Shown here one piece after another: positions 51,926 to 61,136 of a stretch of 64,000 bases of DNA; positions within the stretch are counted from its first letter, which is position 1, and every line of letters starts with the position of its first letter. The notes below the pieces were generated by a model. The model worked only from the letters and a program-made list of their open reading frames with translations. It was not told the DNA's origin and made no database searches. A program made the translations under genes and the position numbers. The DNA is from Bacteroidetes bacterium SB0662_bin_6 (GTDB taxonomy: Bacteria > Bacteroidota > Rhodothermia > Rhodothermales > VXPQ01). The stretch spans positions 17,696-81,695 of the forward strand of contig VXPQ01000047.1 of NCBI GenBank assembly GCA_009839485.1, given 5' to 3'.

Positions 51926-53113
51926 ATGCTGCCCCTGAATATCGTAGCTGACGAGAACATTCCGCTGGTGAGCGACCTGTTTGGTTCGCTTGGGTCGATA
52001 CACACCCTGTCCGGGAGGGATATGACTCCGGAGACGGTCCGGCATGCGGATGTGCTGCTTGTGCGCAGCGTCACCCGCGTCGATGCGGCGTTGCTCGAAG
52101 GCAGCGCGGTCCGGTTCGTGGGATCGGCGACATCCGGCCTGGATCATATCGACGCCGCGTATCTGCGACAGCGCGGGATTCCGTTCGCCTACGCGCCGGG
52201 CTCAAACGCGGATTCCGTGGTTGAGTACGTACTGGCGACGCTTCTTTATCTGGCGGTAAACCGGGGGGAGCCCCTCGAGAACAAGACGCTGGGCGTTGTG
52301 GGATGCGGGCGCATCGGGAGCCGGATGGCCATGCGGGCCGCCGCGCTGGGCATGAGGGTGCTGTTGTGCGATCCGCCGCTTGCGGAGGCGGACGACCCGT
52401 CGGGAACGGCCCGGAACTATCTTCCGCTGGATACCCTGATCGAGCAGGCGGATGCGCTCACGTTTCATGTACCGCTTGTCCGGGAAGGACCGCATCCTAC
52501 ATGGCATATGATCGGTCGCGGCGAACTGACCGCACTGCGTCCCGGAACCTGGTTGATTAATACGTCGCGCGGAGCCGTTTTCGACAACGAGGCGCTTCTT
52601 GAGGCCTTGCAGCACGCTGAAAGACGACTTGCTGTGGCGCTTGATGTGTGGGAAGGCGAGCCCGTTCCGTCTGCGGCGCTGGTGAACTCCGTGGACATCG
52701 CCACGCCCCATATCGCCGGGTACTCGTACGACGGCAAGGTGGCGGGCACGTACATGCTGCGCGACGCCATTGCGTCGCTGCCGGGCATGAATATGCCTGG
52801 AGCAGAGGGCGTTGCCGGCGAAGGGTACGGGAGCGCGGAGACGCTCCCGGTATGTGCCCCGGATCCTGTCTTGCCGGCAACGGATTGGTTATGCCATCTG
52901 GCGCAAAGCATGTACGATATATGGCGCGATGACCTTCGCATGAGGCGGTCATGGCCCGACTCGGATGAGGAGGCGGCGCTGCACTTCAGACAACTCCGGC
53001 GAACGTACCCCCGGCGACGCGCCTTTTCGCTGCGGCGATTGCCTGAAGGGCATGCGCCGGAAGCGTTGCGCAAGGCGGCGCGGGACGGGCTGGGGATACA
53101 GATCAACTCGTGA
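51926..53113 (+). CDS. pdxB: 4-phosphoerythronate dehydrogenase
   Basis: NAD-dependent dehydrogenase of 395 residues in the DXP-dependent pyridoxal phosphate pathway. 'NIVADENIPL' at the start, 'VRSVTRVDAALL', 'GSATSGLDHID', 'GVVGCGRIGSRMA' (Rossmann fold) and 'INTSRGAVFDNEAL' are PdxB hallmarks, and the C-terminal dimerisation domain is present. It is convergent with era and pdxJ; pdxJ acts later in the same pathway. Confidence 0.94.
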   Translation: MLPLNIVADENIPLVSDLFGSLGSIHTLSGRDMTPETVRHADVLLVRSVTRVDAALLEGSAVRFVGSATSGLDHIDAAYLRQRGIPFAYAPGSNADSVVEYVLATLLYLAVNRGEPLENKTLGVVGCGRIGSRMAMRAAALGMRVLLCDPPLAEADDPSGTARNYLPLDTLIEQADALTFHVPLVREGPHPTWHMIGRGELTALRPGTWLINTSRGAVFDNEALLEALQHAERRLAVALDVWEGEPVPSAALVNSVDIATPHIAGYSYDGKVAGTYMLRDAIASLPGMNMPGAEGVAGEGYGSAETLPVCAPDPVLPATDWLCHLAQSMYDIWRDDLRMRRSWPDSDEEAALHFRQLRRTYPRRRAFSLRRLPEGHAPEALRKAARDGLGIQINS

Positions 53114-53133
53114 TCCGGCGCGGCGTTTTCCCG

Positions 53134-54087
53134 TCAGGCCCGGTAACCGAACGAGCGCAGAAAGGCAGGTCGATTGCGCCAGTCGCTTCGGACTTTCACA
53201 TGCAGATCCAGGTATACGGATCGGCCCAGAAAAACCTCGATATCCTTCCTCGCCGCCGTGCCCAGCCGCTTGAGGGCATGGCCCCTTTTCCCGATCAGGA
53301 TTCCCTTCTGCGTATCCGCCGTGAGCACGATTTCGGCGGATACGAAGTCCTTTTCGTGCTCTCGTTCCTCAAAGTGCACAATGCGTACTTCGGTGGAGTA
53401 TGGAATCTCCTGCCGGTACAACCGGAATACTTTCTCCCTGATGATCTCGGCCACGAAGAAGCGTTCCGGGCGGTCGCTGATCATGTCCTTCGGGTAGAGA
53501 GGCGGCCCGATCGGGAGGCGTTGCAGGATGGCAGCCAGCAGAATGTCCAGGTTCGTACCCTTTCGGGCCGAAATCGGCACGACCTCGTTGAAATCGCCCA
53601 GCGCGAGCCAGGCCTCTGCGAGAGGCAGGGCGTCTTCCTGCCGGATAAGGTCCATTTTGTTCAGGGCGAGTATGGCGGGTCGGCCCTGGACGATATCCAT
53701 CCCGGGTGTGTCGGGTACGCCGCGAGAGGCGTCGGCTATGAATACCAGCAGGTCTGCATCGGCCACCGCGTCCCGCACAGCGTGCATCATCGCCCTGTGC
53801 AGTCCGTACCGAGGAACCACGATGCCGGGGGTGTCGAGGAAAATGATCTGATGATCGTCCGCAGACAACATGGCGGGGATCCGGTGGCGCGTGGTTTGCG
53901 GTTTCCGGGTAACAATGGAAAGTTTTTGCCCGATGAGGGCATTCAGCAGGGTGCTCTTCCCCACATTCGGTTGTCCCGCCAGGGCGACATAGCCGCATCG
54001 GTGGCCTTCAGGGGCGTCTTCCGGCATCAGGAGCGGCGAATCCATGGATTTTTTCGATGCGTGGACGTGTGCCGGGCGGTGCGTCAC
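53134..54087 (-). CDS. era: GTPase Era
   Basis: Ribosome-assembly GTPase of about 317 residues. G1 'GQPNVGKST', G3 'DTPG' and G4 'NKMD' are present, followed by a C-terminal KH domain with 'GQRG/GKRGHALKRLG'-type signature ('IGKRGHALKRLGTAAR'). The first 30 residues are an extension. GTG 54087 overlaps the pdxJ stop (GTGA), supporting coupled translation; ATGs at 54045 and 54027 are alternatives. Confidence 0.95.
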   Translation of the reverse strand: MTHRPAHVHASKKSMDSPLLMPEDAPEGHRCGYVALAGQPNVGKSTLLNALIGQKLSIVTRKPQTTRHRIPAMLSADDHQIIFLDTPGIVVPRYGLHRAMMHAVRDAVADADLLVFIADASRGVPDTPGMDIVQGRPAILALNKMDLIRQEDALPLAEAWLALGDFNEVVPISARKGTNLDILLAAILQRLPIGPPLYPKDMISDRPERFFVAEIIREKVFRLYRQEIPYSTEVRIVHFEEREHEKDFVSAEIVLTADTQKGILIGKRGHALKRLGTAARKDIEVFLGRSVYLDLHVKVRSDWRNRPAFLRSFGYRA

Positions 54088-54809
54088 GATTTTACGAGCT
54101 CTCGCATTTCCCGAACCGCCTGTTCCATACCGACAAGCATGGCCCTGGCCATCACGGCAAAGCCAATGGAAACTTCCCGAACATGGGGGACTGCGGCTCG
54201 AAACGCGGGGTAGTTGCAGTAGTCGAGCCCATGGCCGGCGTGTACGATCAGGCCGGCGGCGTGGGCGTGTTCAGCAGCCCGGGCCAGATCATCCGTACAT
54301 CGTTTGCGTTCGTTTGCGTTGCCGGCATTGGCGAAGTCCCCGGTGTGCAGTTCGATGCCGTCGGCCCCGGTTTCCACGGTTGCCTCGATCTGGTTGCACA
54401 CGGGATCGACGAAGAGCGCCACTTCTTTTATGCCTGCCTCCCGCAATTGCGTAACGACGTCGCGGAGACGCTCCTTGCGGGCGATCACGTCCAGTCCGTG
54501 TTCCGTGGTTACTTCCTCCCGCCGTTCCGGCACGAGGGTAGCCAGATCCGGTTGCACCTCGCAGCAGATACGCACCACATCGGGATCCGTGGACAGCTCA
54601 AAATCAAATTTTGTGCGGAGCATTTCCTTCAGGAGGCGCACATCGCGTTCGGTGATATGGCGGCGGTCTTCCCGTAAATGGACCACGATGCCGTCGGCCC
54701 CCGCGGCTTCGGCGGCGGCGGCGGCATGGACCGGATCAGGCAGCGTTTCCTTGCGGGCGTTGCGCAGCGTGGCCACATGATCTATGTTGATGAGCAGGTC
54801 GGTTGCCAT
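54084..54809 (-). CDS. pdxJ: Pyridoxine 5'-phosphate synthase
   Basis: TIM-barrel enzyme of 241 residues that condenses DXP with aminoacetone phosphate to pyridoxine 5'-phosphate. 'INIDHVATLRNAR' at the start, 'IVVHLREDRRHI', 'ELSTDPDVVRI', 'TGADGIELHTGDFA' and 'VHAGHGLDYCN' are family hallmarks. It is the first gene of a pdxJ-era unit. The 225 bases upstream to the gene at 55035 show no further frame. Confidence 0.96.
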   Translation of the reverse strand: MATDLLINIDHVATLRNARKETLPDPVHAAAAAEAAGADGIVVHLREDRRHITERDVRLLKEMLRTKFDFELSTDPDVVRICCEVQPDLATLVPERREEVTTEHGLDVIARKERLRDVVTQLREAGIKEVALFVDPVCNQIEATVETGADGIELHTGDFANAGNANERKRCTDDLARAAEHAHAAGLIVHAGHGLDYCNYPAFRAAVPHVREVSIGFAVMARAMLVGMEQAVREMRELVKS

Positions 54810-55034
54810 GGAAATGATCGGTATGGGGCGGAAAGGCAGGCCCGCTTACCACAATATCGCAATCTGCGGGAGAAATTCCGTTCTCTGTGCAGATAGCCTT
54901 TGCATGGTTGCTTTTCGGGGGATGTTCATGTATTTTTTCGCAGAGGCGGGCGTCGTCGTGCGTATGTACCGTGAAGTAAGGTTCCCGTTTCTTATTCGTC
55001 AGACAATCAGACACTGCGGGAACAGGAGCGCACT

Positions 55035-55496
55035 ATGGCGTCAGGCAGTCAGAACAAACGTGTTCTTATTCAGGTGGCCCTGGGGGTACTTATCCTCTTC
55101 ATGGGGTATTTCCTTTATGTTTCGATTACCGAACCCTGGGCGGCCGTGGAGCGCCAAGAGGAACTCACGGACCGTACGCGCCTGCGCATGAGTAATATCC
55201 GGGCGGCGCTCATCCGGTTCGACGAACGAAACGGGCGTTTCCCGGGTTCTCTGGACAGCCTGCATATCTGGGTGCAAACCGATTCGACGATACAGGCGCA
55301 CAGCGACAGTCTGTTCGGTAGCGGTACGAATATCGATTCCTTTATTGTTTCGCCTCGTACAGGGAAGCAATTCGAATACGCAATCAACGATACGTCGCGC
55401 GTCATGGTGTATCTGCTCAGCGATCCGGATTCCGGTGATGAGATCGGAACCCTTGAACCGGATCCTACCCGGTTGAACGCCGCAAGCTGGGAGTAG
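55035..55496 (+). CDS. Anchored hypothetical protein, pseudopilin-like layout
   Basis: A 153-residue protein with a single N-terminal membrane helix (about 10-28) and a periplasmic domain. It begins with a basic N-terminus then a hydrophobic stretch and an amphipathic helix ('NIRAALIRFDERNGRFPGSL'), resembling the layout of pseudopilins, though no G/FTLxE processing site is clear. Gene order with the next actin-fold gene suggests a shared envelope role. Confidence 0.6.
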   Translation: MASGSQNKRVLIQVALGVLILFMGYFLYVSITEPWAAVERQEELTDRTRLRMSNIRAALIRFDERNGRFPGSLDSLHIWVQTDSTIQAHSDSLFGSGTNIDSFIVSPRTGKQFEYAINDTSRVMVYLLSDPDSGDEIGTLEPDPTRLNAASWE

Positions 55497-55543
55497 TCTC
55501 GCAGGCGGCGGCGGAACGCCGCTGCATAGTGCTAACCTGATCC

Positions 55544-56506
55544 ATGGACGCGTACGTACGGGCGGGGGTCGATATAACAGGCCGTGCGGTCCGCTACGCC
55601 GAGGTATCGCAATCTGCGTCGGAGCGCCGGCTATCGCGGCTCGGGCGCATTGACGTGGACGAGGATCTTCTCAACAGCGTGCTTTCCGGCGGGGACGATG
55701 AGCGCGTTCATGCGGTTTCAGAGGCGCTTGCAGAGGCGTTTTCCGGACCGGAGGACAGCCGCGGGATTGACGATCTGCGTATCGCGATTTCTCCCCGGGA
55801 AGGTCATTCCTTTCGTGTGCCGGTTTCTTCGGAAGCCGGACCGGATGCCCGGCGGAGTTGTCTCAGGCAAGCAACCGATCTGCTCGTAGCGCCGGAAAAG
55901 CCGCTGCGCATCACTGCCGATGTGGTTTGCCATGGAGCAATGCCTCGGGGCGCTGAAGAGGCATGGATGCATGTGCTGGCGGTTGAAGAACGTCTTGACG
56001 AACGCCTGCGGCGTCTTGTTCGGGACGTACCGGCGAAGCACACGCGGCTCATGTCCGGCGCCCACGCGGCGGTCAGTATGATCGGATGCGCGGAGGCTGC
56101 AAGGGAAGACGCCGGTGAAAATTCCTGTGTTCTGGGGATCGGCTGGTATGCCGACCGGCTCGACTATATTTTTTGCACCGGAAAGGTCTGGCGTTTTGGC
56201 GGGTTTGCGGAAGGCATAGAACCGATCGATGCGGCATACCTCGGTGTACACACGGCGTCCCGGTTCGGAATCCCCCCGTCGGGCGTAAAAACAGTCTACA
56301 TGTACGGGGAGACTGCTCCCGACGCCTTGTTTTCCGAACTTCGGGCCGTGTTCGGCGGGGATATCCGGGTGCTGCATCCTGCGGCGCTTCAGGACGTTCC
56401 TGTTACCTCTCCGCCGTCGGACGTGGACGTTCCGGCATATGCCGGGTGCATCGGCGGCGCCCTGTATGAAGGCGAGGAATTTTTTTATAGTGTGAGCAGA
56501 CCCTAA
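55544..56506 (+). CDS. Actin/PilM-fold hypothetical protein
   Basis: A 320-residue cytosolic protein resembling ASKHA ATPases of the PilM kind: 'VRAGVDITGRAVRYAEVS' at the start as a phosphate-1-like strand, 'VLAVEERLDERLRRL' in the middle, and 'VLGIGWYADRLDYIF' as a second strand motif. The nucleotide site looks degenerate. It could be a pilus- or secretion-related scaffold, but no pil genes are in the window, so the call is weak. Follows the anchored protein by 47 bases. Confidence 0.55.
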   Translation: MDAYVRAGVDITGRAVRYAEVSQSASERRLSRLGRIDVDEDLLNSVLSGGDDERVHAVSEALAEAFSGPEDSRGIDDLRIAISPREGHSFRVPVSSEAGPDARRSCLRQATDLLVAPEKPLRITADVVCHGAMPRGAEEAWMHVLAVEERLDERLRRLVRDVPAKHTRLMSGAHAAVSMIGCAEAAREDAGENSCVLGIGWYADRLDYIFCTGKVWRFGGFAEGIEPIDAAYLGVHTASRFGIPPSGVKTVYMYGETAPDALFSELRAVFGGDIRVLHPAALQDVPVTSPPSDVDVPAYAGCIGGALYEGEEFFYSVSRP

Positions 56507-56526
56507 CTCATTTACATCGTTGCGTC

Positions 56527-57129
56527 GTGAGAATTATTGCGGGAAAATTCGCTCGCAGAAAACTTTTCGCTCCGAAAGGTCTTCTGACCCGACCGACCAC
56601 GAACCGGACGCGGGAATCGCTTTTTCACCTTGCGGAAAACCGGAGAGGATTCGCCGACGCATCCGTGCTTGATCTGTTCGCCGGCGCCGGCACCATAGGC
56701 TTCGAGGCGCTTTCCCGCGGGGCCCGCTCGGTCGTTTTTGTGGAAAAAGAAGGACGCGTGCTTCAGGTGGCCCGGCGGAATGCGCGCAAACTGGATGTGG
56801 AGGATCAATGCATCTTTTTACGGGCGGATGCCGTACGCTACCTGCGCCGCTACAAGGGACCGGCGTTCGATTTCATTTTTGCCGATCCACCGTATAGCCT
56901 CGAAGCCATGCCGGAAATGCCTTCCTTGGCGCTGCCGCATACCGCGGAAGGGGGCCTGTTTATCCTCGAACATGACCGGCGTATCTTTTTCGACCGGGAA
57001 CCGGCGCATCCCGACCTGGACGTTTCCCGGTCATACGGGCGTACCGTGGTGTCGGTGTTTCGGCGTGCGCAGGCTGTGGTCCCGGACCCTGCCGCCGCCG
57101 AGCATGCTTCCCGCCCTGTTTTTTCCTGA
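56527..57129 (+). CDS. rsmD: 16S rRNA (guanine(966)-N2)-methyltransferase RsmD
   Basis: A 200-residue SAM methyltransferase. 'RIIAGKFARRKL' at the start, 'RPTTNRTRESLF', 'VLDLFAGAGTIGFEALSRG' (SAM motif I) and catalytic 'FADPPY' are hallmarks. It methylates G966 in 16S rRNA. GTG start. Precedes coaD by 12 bases, the usual pair in bacteria. Confidence 0.96.
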   Translation: MRIIAGKFARRKLFAPKGLLTRPTTNRTRESLFHLAENRRGFADASVLDLFAGAGTIGFEALSRGARSVVFVEKEGRVLQVARRNARKLDVEDQCIFLRADAVRYLRRYKGPAFDFIFADPPYSLEAMPEMPSLALPHTAEGGLFILEHDRRIFFDREPAHPDLDVSRSYGRTVVSVFRRAQAVVPDPAAAEHASRPVFS

Positions 57130-57141
57130 TCGCCGCCGCAT

Positions 57142-57621
57142 ATGAAACTGGCGCTTTATCCCGGCACATTCGATCCGTTTACATTCGGACATCTCGATAT
57201 CCTCGAACGCGCAGTGGCGTTGTTCGACAGGGTGGAGGTGACGGTGGCTGTCAATGCCGAAAAGGAAACGGTTTTCCCCATCGAGGAGCGGTGCGAGCTG
57301 ATCCGCCAGTGCATACGGCATTTGACCGGCGTCGAAGTGGTAGCCCATGAGGGGCTGATTGCGGACCGCGCCCGGGAGACCGGCGCTACTGTGCTGATTC
57401 GGGGGCTTCGGCAGTCCCGCGATTTCGATTACGAACTGCCCATGGCGCTGGCGAACCGGGCGCTACAGGAAGATCTCGAAACCGTCTTTTTACCTGCTTC
57501 GGGCCGGCATGCCCTGGTAAGCGGCACGCTGGTGCGTGACATTCTTCGCTGGAACGGCGATGTCTCGGCCTTCGTGCCTGAGCCTGTGCTGAATGCGCTT
57601 GTGCGGCGTACCCGTCCCTAG
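57142..57621 (+). CDS. coaD: Phosphopantetheine adenylyltransferase
   Basis: Penultimate step of coenzyme A synthesis, 159 residues. 'YPGTFDPFTFGHLDILERA' with the (T/H)xGH nucleotide motif (TFGH here), 'GLRQSRDFDYELPMALANR' and 'VSGTLVRDI' (the S-S/G-T-x-V-R motif) are all present. Forms an operon with rsmD. Normal length for the family. Confidence 0.96.
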   Translation: MKLALYPGTFDPFTFGHLDILERAVALFDRVEVTVAVNAEKETVFPIEERCELIRQCIRHLTGVEVVAHEGLIADRARETGATVLIRGLRQSRDFDYELPMALANRALQEDLETVFLPASGRHALVSGTLVRDILRWNGDVSAFVPEPVLNALVRRTRP

Positions 57622-57656
57622 TGTCAACAGGCCCTAATCTTTTGTGATTCCTGATT

Positions 57657-58853
57657 ATGATCCGTTTCAATCCCAATGTGGAAGCCGTTCAGCCGTCCGC
57701 TACGCTGGCGATGAGCGGGCGTGCAAAGCAATTGCGGCGAGAGGGTCTTCCCGTCATTGGCCTTAGCGCCGGAGAACCTGATTTCGACACCCCGGCGCCG
57801 ATCGTCGAGGCGGGTCAGGCCGCCATCCGGGAAGGGTATACCCGGTATACGGAGAACATGGGTATGCTCGCATTGCGCGAAGCGATTTGCCGAAAATTCG
57901 AGGAGGATAACGGGCTTGCGTACACACCGGATCAGATCCTTTGCTCCAGCGGCGCCAAGCAGTCGGTCGCCCTTGCCGTTGCCGCGCTCTGTCGTCCCGG
58001 GGACGAGGTGCTTATTCCGGCGCCGTACTGGGTGAGTTATCCGGAGATGGTGCGCCTCGCGGGCGCTACGCCAAAGCCGCTTGCCACCACCGCCGCCGGT
58101 GAATACCGCCTCAGTCCTTCTGCTCTGGAGGAAGCCATAGGCGGGGCCACGCGCATGCTGATCCTGTGCTCGCCCTCCAATCCCACCGGTTCCGTGTATC
58201 CCCGGGAGGAACTGGAGGCGCTGGCCGAGGTGTTGCGACGGCATCCGGATGTGTTCGTGCTCTCGGACGAGATTTACGAACATGTTCTTTTCGATGCGGA
58301 GCATGTTGCGTTTGCCTCGCTCCCCGGCATGAAGGAGCGGACGATCACGGTAAATGGTTTCTCGAAAGCCTATGCCATGACCGGCTGGCGCCTGGGGTAT
58401 ATGGCGGCCGACCCGGCCATTGTAAAAACGGCCGCGAAAATACAGGGGCAGACGACTTCGGCGCCGTGCAGCATTACCCAGAGGGCCGGTATTGCCGCGC
58501 TGGAAATGGACAAGCGGTATGTGACGGACATGGTCAGCCGGTTCCGCATCCGGCGCGATTTCATGCTTGAGCAACTTGACGCGATCGACGGCATTCATTG
58601 TCCGCGGCCCGAGGGAGCCTTTTATCTTTTCCCGGACATATCCTCCTATCTTGGTTCAACGTCCGCTTCCGGCAGGGCGATCGAAACCAGCGAGGACCTG
58701 TGTTTCTATATCCTCGAAGAGCATCATGTGGCGCTTGTGCCGGGGGGCGCCTTCGGCGATCCCGGAGGCCTGCGTATTTCGTACGCTGCTTCCACGGAAG
58801 ATTTGCAGGAAGCCATGCGCCGGATTTCCAAGGGGCTTTCCGGGCTCCGTTGA
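57657..58853 (+). CDS. Class I aspartate aminotransferase family enzyme
   Basis: PLP enzyme of 398 residues. 'LSAGEPDFDTP' at the start, 'SPSNPTGSVY', 'LSDEIYEHV' and the lysine motif 'NGFSKAYAMTGWRLGY' are typical of the bacterial Ib aspartate aminotransferases (AspC/AatA). It probably makes aspartate from oxaloacetate; substrate range could be wider. Starts 35 bases after coaD. Confidence 0.93.
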   Translation: MIRFNPNVEAVQPSATLAMSGRAKQLRREGLPVIGLSAGEPDFDTPAPIVEAGQAAIREGYTRYTENMGMLALREAICRKFEEDNGLAYTPDQILCSSGAKQSVALAVAALCRPGDEVLIPAPYWVSYPEMVRLAGATPKPLATTAAGEYRLSPSALEEAIGGATRMLILCSPSNPTGSVYPREELEALAEVLRRHPDVFVLSDEIYEHVLFDAEHVAFASLPGMKERTITVNGFSKAYAMTGWRLGYMAADPAIVKTAAKIQGQTTSAPCSITQRAGIAALEMDKRYVTDMVSRFRIRRDFMLEQLDAIDGIHCPRPEGAFYLFPDISSYLGSTSASGRAIETSEDLCFYILEEHHVALVPGGAFGDPGGLRISYAASTEDLQEAMRRISKGLSGLR

Positions 58854-58901
58854 CGCTCGTTTGCTTCCTGACGCACACTGCCTCTTCCGCGTATATCCCG
58901 T

Positions 58902-60128
58902 ATGTATCCGTCGCATAGCGAGCCTTCCGTATTCTCTGCAGAGACAGATCATGCTGTCGGAGCCGGTTCCGGGGGATCCGATGTGCGTAAAGGCCGGGAT
59001 CGCTACTGGCTCCATGCACTGCTCTTTGTCGTTACGCTGGCGACCACGGTGTGGGAAGGAGGTAATCTGACGGGCCGCCTGGCGGTGTATGCGAGCGAGG
59101 GGTGGCCGGCATTCCTGGCAGACGGTTTGCGCTTTGGGTTATCCCTGCTTCTTTTTTTGACCGTGCACGAATTCGGACATTATTTCGCCGCCCGGTTTCA
59201 TAGCGTGGCCACTTCGCTTCCCTACTACATTCCCCTTCCTTTCTTCGGGGTGGGTACCCTGGGTGCGGTGATCCGCATCAGAGAACCGGTGCCCAGCCTG
59301 CGGAAGTTGTTCGATATCGGGGTCGCCGGGCCACTTGCCGGTTTTGCAGTCGCTCTTATTCTTCTCCTTGCGGCCTTTGCCGCATTGCCGCCCGCCTCGT
59401 ACATCTTCGGCGTGGGGCCGGGGCACGAGGCCATCCAGCAGTATGTCGAACAATTCGGCAGGTATCCGGACAGCCTGACCGGATCGAGCGATGGGGCGAT
59501 TACGCTGGTCGTCGGCGACACGCTGTTGTATATGCTGCTCAAGCAATTTTTCACGGATGTGCCTCCCAATTGGGAGATGTACCACTACCCCATGTTGTTT
59601 GCGGGGTGGCTGGGTCTGTTTTTTACGGCGCTGAACATGCTTCCCATCGGGCAGCTCGACGGGGGACATATTACGTATGCGCTATTCGGACGGGTCTGGC
59701 ATGCCCGCCTCGCCCGGGGTTTTTTCATGGTGCTGCTGCTTTCGGGCGCCATCGGGTTCGTGCTCGAAATCTCGCCGCTTCTCTATGAACTATCTCCGTC
59801 TCTTGGTAGCCTCTCCTGGTTTATTCTTGCAGGGATCCTGTATTTGTATCTGGCGAAACTGTTCGACGGGAATCTGACGCGCATTGCACCGGCCATGGCG
59901 GGCATTATGGTCCTAACTGCGCTTGCAGAGAATATCCTGCCGTGGATGCAGAACGTTGCCTACAGCGGCTGGCTGCTCTGGTGCCTGTTGCTCATGTTTC
60001 TGGTCAGGATAGATCACCCCCCTGTACTTCATGAGCAACCGTTGACTCCCGGCCGCATGGCGCTGGGCCTTCTCAGCCTGTTTATCTTTATCCTGTGTTT
60101 CAGCTTCAGGCCGCTGTATATCGCATGA
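58902..60128 (+). CDS. Site-2 protease-like M50 metallopeptidase
   Basis: Membrane metalloprotease of 408 residues. After a soluble start and a membrane helix, 'VHEFGHYFAARF' (HExxH) supplies two zinc ligands and 'NMLPIGQLDGGHI' the aspartate that completes the site. About eight hydrophobic segments. There is no PDZ domain, unlike RseP. It may cut within the membrane in stress signalling, but no substrate is in the window. The 231 bases after it hold no frame I would support. Confidence 0.9.
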   Translation: MYPSHSEPSVFSAETDHAVGAGSGGSDVRKGRDRYWLHALLFVVTLATTVWEGGNLTGRLAVYASEGWPAFLADGLRFGLSLLLFLTVHEFGHYFAARFHSVATSLPYYIPLPFFGVGTLGAVIRIREPVPSLRKLFDIGVAGPLAGFAVALILLLAAFAALPPASYIFGVGPGHEAIQQYVEQFGRYPDSLTGSSDGAITLVVGDTLLYMLLKQFFTDVPPNWEMYHYPMLFAGWLGLFFTALNMLPIGQLDGGHITYALFGRVWHARLARGFFMVLLLSGAIGFVLEISPLLYELSPSLGSLSWFILAGILYLYLAKLFDGNLTRIAPAMAGIMVLTALAENILPWMQNVAYSGWLLWCLLLMFLVRIDHPPVLHEQPLTPGRMALGLLSLFIFILCFSFRPLYIA

Positions 60129-60359
60129 CGATTCTATGGTTGCTTGCGTCCATATATCTTCCGGGAGGTATATTTCACCCTTCGGGATCTTTTGTGTCGA
60201 AGGCTTGTTAAGAGCCCCTGTCCGGCATCCGTCGTAACGCTTTTGCACGTGCTGCGTACTTTCCGGTCGCACCCTCTCTTTTCCACCTGTGGAGCATTGA
60301 TGAGCGCAGATTGATACGGTTTCGTTTTTTCCGAATCTGAACCCTTCGGGACGCTCGTC

Positions 60360-61136
60360 TTGCTTCATTCCTTTCGTTATCCGGCAGCGGTTCTTGCCGC
60401 AGCAATTCTCGCCCTGAGTGCGTGCGATCAGGCTCCCGGCCTGCTTGACGATGCGGGCACTCCGCCGGAGTTGTCCGATTTTTCCTTCTCGCCGCATCAG
60501 TTTATTGCGTCGCCCGGCGACGGCAATGCCAATGTAGTCGTTCCGCTTTCCATGGAGGTGACGGTACGGGATCCCGACCATGATGTGGAGGCTGTCTCTT
60601 TCGTGGTGTTCGGAGACGAGACGATTGCTGAAGGCGTGCTTGCTTTGGGTTCCGGCGGGCGGTACGCGGGCCATTCCGACGTGATCATTCCGGCCGGGGA
60701 GGTCGGGGTCTATACCGTGCTGGTTTTCGCGGAAGACCTAAAAGGGATGCTCAGCAACCAGGTGCGCGGCATGATGCATGTTTCGGCGGAGGGCGGACCG
60801 CCGGTCATAAGCATGGTCGTGGCGCCGGATACCCTGCGCCGTCCCGGGCCGGGCGAACCCGCTAAGTTGCTGGAGTTGATAGCCGTTGTATCCGATCCGG
60901 ACGGGCTTTCCAATATCGTCTCGGTCGAATTCTGGAATGTGGAAAGACCCGGGACAAAGATCGGCATGTTCGACGAGGGGACGGATGGCGATGCGGAGGC
61001 TGCCGATGGCCGCTATACGCGCGTCGTGCGGATTGAATCGTCGAATGACCCCGGGGCGACCACGTTGGCCTTCCAGGCCAGAGATAGAGCCGGTCTTCTC
61101 AGCGATATCGTGGAAGCAACGGTGGTGGTGGAATGA
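60360..61136 (+). CDS. Lipoprotein with Ig-like domains
   Basis: A 258-residue lipoprotein: lipobox 'LSAC' near residue 21. The rest is two beta-sandwich, cadherin/PKD-like domains ('VTVRDPDHDVEAVSFVVFG' and 'VVSDPDGLSNIVSVEFW'), with 'DEGTDGDAEAADGRYTR' near the end. TTG is the only start giving the signal peptide. Its stop overlaps the next start (ATGA). Likely a surface partner of the secreted protein that follows. Confidence 0.75.
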   Translation: MLHSFRYPAAVLAAAILALSACDQAPGLLDDAGTPPELSDFSFSPHQFIASPGDGNANVVVPLSMEVTVRDPDHDVEAVSFVVFGDETIAEGVLALGSGGRYAGHSDVIIPAGEVGVYTVLVFAEDLKGMLSNQVRGMMHVSAEGGPPVISMVVAPDTLRRPGPGEPAKLLELIAVVSDPDGLSNIVSVEFWNVERPGTKIGMFDEGTDGDAEAADGRYTRVVRIESSNDPGATTLAFQARDRAGLLSDIVEATVVVE

